From: Clostridia bacterium
GTDB lineage: Bacteria > Bacillota > Clostridia > Oscillospirales > CAG-272
Direction: 5' to 3'
Assembly: GCA_900753285.1 (NCBI GenBank)
Contig: CAADYN010000121.1
Location: 1-19,283 of the forward strand
Length of the DNA stretch: 19,283 nucleotides
Every line of letters begins with the position of its first letter. The first letter of the stretch is position 1. The position numbers and the translations under genes are program-made. The notes beneath the pieces were generated by a model. That model did not search any database and had not been told where the DNA came from. It saw only the letters and a program-made list of their open reading frames with translations. Shown here piece by piece: positions 14,680 to 19,283 of the stretch.

Positions 14680-16565
14680 TGAGAGAATTCTATCCCCTTC
14701 TTATTGTCGGCGCGGTTATCGGAGTAATCTCACTTGTATTCATTATCGCGTACCTTTCCATAAAGGACAAAAAGGAAGCCATCGGTTTCGAGCGAAACAT
14801 GAAGGACTACGACATATTAAAAAATCTCCTGAAATACGCAAAGCCCTATGTCGGCAGCTTTGTTATCGTCCTTCTCGTAATGCTGTTTTCGATAGCATAT
14901 GATATTATCTCCCCCCTGCTCATCGGTCAGATTGAAGAGGTCATAAAGAACGACTTTGAGATGTCCGTGCTGTTTTCGAATGTTGCGGTATATGCCGGCA
15001 TTCTCGTAGTCTCGCTCATATGCACGTATATTCAGGCGATTGTTCTGCAAAAGACCGGTCAGAAAATCGTTTCGGCAATTCGTCTTGACCTGTTCGCGCA
15101 TATTGAATCGCTTTCCCACGCACAGCAGAACTCCATCCCGGTCGGCAAGCTCGTCACAAGAGTAACAAACGACACGGACGCCATCTCCATGATGTTCACA
15201 AACATTCTCGTCAACCTTGTCAAGAATATGTTCGTGATAATCGGCGTTCTCGTTGCCATGCTCTGCCTCAACTACGAGCTGACGCTTATGGTTCTCTGTT
15301 TCGTGCCGTTCATTGTGCTGTTCACTGTAATCTTCCGCAAGTTCTCGCGCAAAGCCTACCGTGAAGTCAAGGACGCGTCGACTGATATCAACACATATCT
15401 CTCGGAGCATCTTTCCGGTATGAAGATAATTCAGGTGTTCAACCGCGAGGAATTCAAAAAGCAGCAGTTTGAAGAGAAAAACAACAAGCTCGGCAAGGCT
15501 AAACAGAAGCAGATATTCGTCTTCGGTATCTTCCGTCCTCTTGTGTATATGCTGTATATTTCCTCGGTAATGTGCCTCTTGTACCTCTGCGGACGAGGCT
15601 ATATCAAGGATTCTACATTCCTCGGTCAGACCATCACGAGCGGTACACTTGTCACGTTCTATATGTATATCTCGAAGTTTTTCAACCCCATCCAGAGCCT
15701 TGCGGAACAGTTCAACTGGTTACAGTCCGCGCTTGCATCCGCCGAAAAGATATTCACGATATTCGCGATAAAGCCGGATGTGGTAGACGAGCCTGACGCG
15801 GTTGAGGTCGAACACATTAACGGGGACATTGAATTCCGTCATGTATGGTTCGCATACAATCCGGGCGAATGGGTGCTGAAGGATGTGTCGTTCAAGGTCG
15901 GAGCTAAACAGACCGTTGCTTTTGTCGGCTCAACAGGCTCCGGTAAAACGACGATTCTCTCGCTCATCTGCCGCAACTACGACATACAAAAGGGTGAGAT
16001 ACTCATCGACGGCATTGACATAAAGAAGTTCAAAATAAGCTCCCTGCGCCGCCACTTCGGTCAGATGCTTCAGGACGTGTTCCTGTTCTCCGGCACTATC
16101 AGGAGCAATATTCTGCTTCGCCGCGAGGATGTAAGCGACAGCGAGATTATGGAAGCCTGCCGTGAAGTCAACGCCGACAAGTTCATCTCAAAGCTGTCGA
16201 GAGGTCTTGACGAGGAAGTTCGAGAGAGAGGAAACAACTTCTCCGCCGGTCAGCGTCAGCTTCTGTCGTTTGCGAGAACAATAGTACAGCGTCCCGAGGT
16301 CATGATACTTGACGAGGCTACCGCAAACATCGACACCGAAACGGAGCTTCTCATTCAGGATTCTCTCTCAAAAATGATGAACATCGGAACAATGCTGATA
16401 GTTGCGCACAGGCTCTCGACCATACAGCACGCAGACAAGATCATCGTAATGTCGCACGGAGGGATACTCGAAGAAGGAAACCACGACGAGCTTCTCGCAA
16501 AACGCGGACGTTACTACGAGCTGTATATGCTCCAATACCACAAGGAAAACCTGCAAAAGGTGTAA
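14679..16565 (+). CDS. ABC exporter half-transporter with intact ATPase site
   Basis: The 628-residue partner of the preceding exporter subunit starts on the last base of that gene's stop codon (TAATG), with AAGGAGG 10 bases upstream, which indicates translational coupling and 1:1 assembly. The ATPase domain has Walker A GSTGSGKTT (Gly417-Thr425), Walker B VMILDEAT with the catalytic Glu546 intact, and a modified signature FSAGQRQLL (521-529), typical of the catalytically competent chain in TM288/YheH-like heterodimers. The N-terminus is longer than usual, with a hydrophobic stretch at about residues 6-28 before the usual first helix at about residue 60, so an extra membrane helix is likely. 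A strong terminator follows, so these two genes form a complete operon. Confidence 0.94.
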   Translation: MREFYPLLIVGAVIGVISLVFIIAYLSIKDKKEAIGFERNMKDYDILKNLLKYAKPYVGSFVIVLLVMLFSIAYDIISPLLIGQIEEVIKNDFEMSVLFSNVAVYAGILVVSLICTYIQAIVLQKTGQKIVSAIRLDLFAHIESLSHAQQNSIPVGKLVTRVTNDTDAISMMFTNILVNLVKNMFVIIGVLVAMLCLNYELTLMVLCFVPFIVLFTVIFRKFSRKAYREVKDASTDINTYLSEHLSGMKIIQVFNREEFKKQQFEEKNNKLGKAKQKQIFVFGIFRPLVYMLYISSVMCLLYLCGRGYIKDSTFLGQTITSGTLVTFYMYISKFFNPIQSLAEQFNWLQSALASAEKIFTIFAIKPDVVDEPDAVEVEHINGDIEFRHVWFAYNPGEWVLKDVSFKVGAKQTVAFVGSTGSGKTTILSLICRNYDIQKGEILIDGIDIKKFKISSLRRHFGQMLQDVFLFSGTIRSNILLRREDVSDSEIMEACREVNADKFISKLSRGLDEEVRERGNNFSAGQRQLLSFARTIVQRPEVMILDEATANIDTETELLIQDSLSKMMNIGTMLIVAHRLSTIQHADKIIVMSHGGILEEGNHDELLAKRGRYYELYMLQYHKENLQKV

Positions 16566-16575
16566 AACATAACAC

Positions 16576-16618
16576 AAATCCCGAAACTTCTTTAATTATA
16601 AGAGGTTCGGGATTTTTT
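16576..16618 (+). terminator. rho-independent terminator after the ABC exporter operon
   Basis: AAATCCCGAA pairs with TTCGGGATTT, extended by an imperfect continuation (ACTTCTT with AAGAGG), and is followed by a run of six T. It starts 10 bases after the exporter stop codon. Confidence 0.9.
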
Positions 16619-16640
16619 CGTCAAGGTGATGATTTTCTTC

Positions 16641-16669
16641 TTGACAAAACTTTATTTACAGTTTATAAT
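16641..16669 (+). promoter_or_regulatory. consensus promoter of the solute-binding protein gene
   Basis: TTGACA (16641-16646) and TATAAT (16664-16669) are both perfect and 17 bases apart. The ribosome binding site AGGAG (16712-16716) precedes the ATG at 16723. A strong intact promoter in front of an interrupted gene suggests that the interruption is recent or tolerated. Confidence 0.87.
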
Positions 16670-16722
16670 AATTTTACCGGGCAAACAGTAATAATGCCGA
16701 AAATTCAACTTAGGAGAACCCT

Positions 16723-18237
16723 ATGAAAAAGACACTTTGCTTAATCCTCGCTCTGCTGATGCTTACGTCTTCGTTCGCTTCCTGTTCAAACAACAATTCG
16801 GATAGAACTGAGGACACAACCGAATCAACAGAAACCGTAGCCGTCTCGGCGGAGTCAACGGAAACAGAAACGGAAGAAACCACACCGGCAATAACCGACG
16901 ACCTGCCGGAGATTAAATTTGAAGGTCACGATTACAAGATTTACAACACCAACCCGGAAACAAACACGTGGTACACTACGGTTCATGTCACCTTTGAAGA
17001 AGACACGGGCGAACCCATAACCTCCGCTATCTTCTACCGCAACTTAGCAGTAGAGGAACGCTTTGACGTTAAGATAACCGAAATCGAGCATACATCCGCC
17101 GAAGCGAAAGCCGTTATTACCGCAGGAACTGCCGACGACATGGATCTGATTTTGACGGACGGCAGCGAGGCGATAGGCTTTATCCAGAACAATAACGTAT
17201 ACGACCTTAACACCGTAGACTATATTGACCTCGACAAGCCGTACTGGGATCAGAACGCACGCAAGTATCTTTCAATTGCAGGTCATTATTACGGCGGCGT
17301 AGGAGACTTTTTGACCACTTCACTTGACGAAACTGTCGGTCTGTTCTTCAACCGCGCACTTCTCGAGTCATATAATCTCGAAGATCCGTATGAGCTCGTC
17401 AACACAAATAAATGGACTCTCGACAAGTTCGCCGAAATGGGTGCTTCCGTTTCCACGGATCTCAACGGCGACGTTAAATTCAACGACCAGGACCGCTATT
17501 CCCTCCTCGGCATCAGATTCAACGTATACCCTATGTTCATTTACGGAACGGGTGAATCCTATGTCAAAAAGGACGAAAACGACATTCCTTATCTTTCCAC
17601 AAATTCCGAGCGTTTCATGTCGGCATATGAAAAGGTTGTCGATATCTGCCACTCCGACGGAGATAACTTCTTCTATGACGCGGATATAAGAACCAGCACG
17701 ATGGGCGTTGAAAATCACCGTGTTCAGGAAATCATGTTCCCCAACAATCAGGCTTTGTTCTAGGTAGAATGCGTATGCTGGGCAAGAGAGCTTCGCGCAA
17801 TGGAACAGAACTTCGGCGTTGTTGTCCCTCCTATGTATGACGAAACTCAGGAGCAGTATTACAGCTTCCACCATGGCCGTTTCTTTGGTCCCCTGATTCC
17901 GATAACTCTGAACGGTGAATCCTTAGACCGCTGTGCAATCATTCTTGAAGCCCTTAACTCTCACTCCACCGATACTGTTCTCAAGGCTTACTATGATGTT
18001 TCCCTCACCAACAAGATCTCCCGCGATGTGGAGACAGGAAAGCAGCTCGACCTTATCTTTGACATCCTGCTTTACGACGTCTCCATTGTCTACAGCATTG
18101 CAAATGTAGCAAGCGGAATATACACCATGGCTTCAAGCAACGACAGAAATATCGCTTCTTTCACGAAGAAGTATGAAAAGGTAGCGAATAAGACAATAAA
18201 GAAACTCGTCGAAAACATTTCCGATAAGGCGGAATGA
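16723..18237 (+). pseudogene. ABC-type solute-binding lipoprotein, interrupted by an in-frame TAG
   Basis: The reading frame encodes an extracellular solute-binding protein of about 504 residues, in one frame, broken only by TAG at codon 347 (17761-17763). The start is a lipoprotein signal peptide with the lipobox FASC (Cys21), followed by a Thr/Glu-rich linker to about residue 65 and a type 1 substrate-binding fold (for example FYRNLAVEERFDVKIT, GTADDMDLILTDG, VGLFFNRALLESYNLEDPYELV, WTLDKFAEM). After the TAG the same frame continues seamlessly (VECVCWARELRAMEQNFGVVVPPMYDE) to a normal end at TGA, so the protein family clearly spans the stop. A single change from TAT or TAC (Tyr) would explain it. 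Without readthrough, only a 346-residue truncated product is made from 16723-17763. No permease or ATPase gene lies nearby, so this was an orphan binding protein, probably for oligosaccharides. Confidence 0.83.
17761..17763 (+). other. in-frame amber codon within the solute-binding protein gene
   Basis: TAG sits between ...NNQALF and VECVCWAREL..., in the frame of both halves. The 13 other complete or final stop codons I can read for genes of this window are seven TAA and six TGA, with no TAG, so this is the only TAG ending a real coding segment here. Confidence 0.85.
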
Positions 18238-18286
18238 GCTTTACGTTGATGTATGACTGCATTTTTGCATAACTGAATGAATAACC

Positions 18287-18328
18287 AAATCCCGAATCGC
18301 TTGCAACTCGAGTGTGTTCGGGATTTTT
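18287..18328 (+). terminator. rho-independent terminator after the solute-binding protein gene
   Basis: AAATCCCGAA (18287-18296) pairs with TTCGGGATTT, followed by a T-run. The arms are the same as in the terminator at 16576-16618, although the loops differ. Confidence 0.85.
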
Positions 18329-18351
18329 GTGCGACTTATTTATAACTAATT

Positions 18352-18372
18352 AATAGCTTTAGCTATTTTTGT
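18352..18372. repeat. small AT-rich hairpin upstream of the last promoter
   Basis: AATAGC (18352-18357) and GCTATT (18362-18367) flank a 4-base loop and are followed by T-rich sequence, 16 bases before the -35 element of the next gene. It may be a weak second terminator or a regulator site. Confidence 0.35.
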
Positions 18373-18382
18373 TCATTTTTAC

Positions 18383-18411
18383 TTGACAAATGATTACTCT
18401 TGTGATATGAT
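18383..18411 (+). promoter_or_regulatory. promoter of the last secreted protein gene
   Basis: TTGACA (18383-18388) and TATGAT (18406-18411) are 17 bases apart. A very strong AGGAGG (18445-18450) precedes the ATG at 18458 by seven bases, so high expression is likely. Confidence 0.85.
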
Positions 18412-18457
18412 GATTATCAGAAGCATAAAATCAGAATATTTTTTAGGAGGAATTACT

Positions 18458-19283
18458 ATGAAAAAAGTTTTATGCGCAATTTTAGCCGGTCTCTGCATTA
18501 TCTCTATGAGCGCAATCACGGCTTTTGCAGCTGACGGCGGACAGGAATTCACCACCTACACAGAATCTCCCGACACTCCCGGTGAAGAGCTTCTCTTTGT
18601 TACGGGAGACATGGACGAGCTGACAGGCTACGACGCTAAGGGCGGTATCGGAGTTGACCTGTACAACCTCGCATCCGGCGGAACGGCATACTGCCTCAAA
18701 AACGACACTTCCACATGGTACGACTTTGAAGTAAGCGAAAAGACCGACGTAACATTCTACATAGGTTATATTGCACGTCCGGGTTCTAACCGCGGTATCG
18801 ACTATTCCGTTGACGACCCCAAGGGTGAGCACCGCGTATTCATCGACCTTGAGGAAAGCGCAGACCAGCAGTGGGTTTCCGGCACATTCACGGTTGAAGC
18901 CGGCAAGCACACATTCTACCTCTACGCTCCTACAGGAATGGACGACAGCAGTCTGAAATCCTGCGACGTTTACACAATCGAGCTCTACGGCAATCCCGCA
19001 TCCGATTCAGCCGCAACAACAGCTACAGAAGACACTGCGACAACTGAAGCAACCGAAATGGAAGCTCCCGTTCTTGACTATCCTTCAATGGACGCAATGG
19101 CAAACTCCGGCGCAGGCTATGCTACACTTGAAGAAGCGGCTGCATCCATCGGCAAGACCGCTGTTACAGGCACTACATTCGTAACAGGTTCCAACGGCAA
19201 CAACAACGAAGGTTCTGAAAATCTCTGGGACAACGACACCGCAACAAAGTTCTGCACAGCCGAATTCCCGACACAGTCTCTCG
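18458..19283 (+). CDS. secreted protein with sugar-binding-like domain and F5/8 type C module (3' end cut off)
   Basis: The 275 visible codons start with a signal peptide (likely cut after AITAFA at residue 24). A beta-rich domain at about residues 45-178 resembles family 6/35 carbohydrate-binding modules in pattern (WYDFEVSEKTDVTFYIGYIA, GIDYSVDD, FTVEAGKHTFYLYAPTG, DVYTIELYG). A short Thr/Ala/Glu linker follows, and then an F5/8 type C module begins (TFVTGSNGNNNEGSENLWDNDTATKFCTAEFP), cut by the window edge. That module closely resembles the one in the surface protein at 3728-5116. The expected role is attachment to polysaccharide; a catalytic domain or cell-wall anchor may lie beyond the edge. 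The start is set by AGGAGG seven bases upstream. The CBM6/35 assignment rests on pattern only. Confidence 0.8.
   Translation, partial: MKKVLCAILAGLCIISMSAITAFAADGGQEFTTYTESPDTPGEELLFVTGDMDELTGYDAKGGIGVDLYNLASGGTAYCLKNDTSTWYDFEVSEKTDVTFYIGYIARPGSNRGIDYSVDDPKGEHRVFIDLEESADQQWVSGTFTVEAGKHTFYLYAPTGMDDSSLKSCDVYTIELYGNPASDSAATTATEDTATTEATEMEAPVLDYPSMDAMANSGAGYATLEEAAASIGKTAVTGTTFVTGSNGNNNEGSENLWDNDTATKFCTAEFPTQSL

Noticed and set aside
13831..15410. Long minus-strand open frames opposite the ABC exporter genes
   Set aside because: They are shadows of conserved ATPase domains on the plus strand, without start signals.
16723..18237. Treating the two halves of the solute-binding protein as separate genes
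   Set aside because: Both halves are in one frame and form one continuous family protein; the internal ATG at 17800 has no ribosome binding site, and the protein-like sequence begins before it.
18258..18272. TGCA-TTTT-TGCA inverted repeat after the solute-binding protein gene
   Set aside because: The arms are only four bases and self-complementary; the strong terminator just downstream explains the region.
1..19283. tRNA, rRNA, riboswitch, CRISPR, insertion sequence or prophage signals
   Set aside because: The intergenic gaps are all shorter than about 220 bases and are accounted for by promoters, terminators and leaders; no transposase, integrase or spaced repeats were seen.

Overview
The window looks like a chromosomal segment of an anaerobic, fibre-degrading Gram-positive bacterium of the Clostridia (Ruminococcaceae/Oscillospiraceae-like). 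The support is indirect: strong AGGAGG-type ribosome binding sites, consensus TTGACA-17-TATAAT promoters, xylan-degradation genes, surface carbohydrate-binding proteins, a dlt-like operon, lipoprotein and sortase-independent surface proteins, and a heterodimeric ABC exporter. No species can be named from the sequence. I see no mobile elements, RNA genes or CRISPR.

Layout. (1) 1-3627: a xylose/xylan module. A minus-strand pair, xylose isomerase (xylA) followed by a GH3 beta-xylosidase-like enzyme that runs off the left edge, is divergent from an AraC-family regulator. (2) 3728-6049: a minus-strand surface protein (signal peptide, CBM9-like domain, F5/8 type C module, C-terminal membrane anchor) and a divergent cytoplasmic alpha/beta-hydrolase, each with its own consensus promoter. 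(3) 6120-12682: a tightly packed six-gene minus-strand operon. In order of transcription it encodes an amino-acid adenylating enzyme, a two-lobed GNAT, an acyl carrier protein, an MBOAT membrane acyltransferase, a second GNAT, and an extracytoplasmic SGNH-polysaccharide deacetylase fusion. It has the same four kinds of part as dltABCD but adds two acetyltransferases and a deacetylase, and the adenylation pocket differs from DltA. (4) 12898-16565: a heterodimeric ABC exporter, divergent from that operon, with a pair of 12-bp direct repeats in the shared promoter region. (5) 16723-18237: an orphan solute-binding lipoprotein gene interrupted by an in-frame TAG. (6) 18458-end: the start of a second secreted protein, with a sugar-binding-like beta domain and an F5/8 type C module closely resembling the one in (2).

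How the parts fit. Regions 1, 2, 5 and 6 suit capture and use of plant polysaccharide: surface binding, arabinoxylan side-chain or xylooligomer cleavage, and xylose isomerisation. Regions 3 and 4 suit envelope work: activation of an amino acid on a carrier protein, passage across the membrane by the MBOAT protein, transfer and de-N-acetylation of a surface polymer outside, and a divergent exporter that may share regulation. The most interesting part is the six-gene operon, which may be a variant cell-surface aminoacylation system with a substrate other than D-alanine. Terminators with a common ATCCCGAA/TTCGGGAT-type stem punctuate several of these units.
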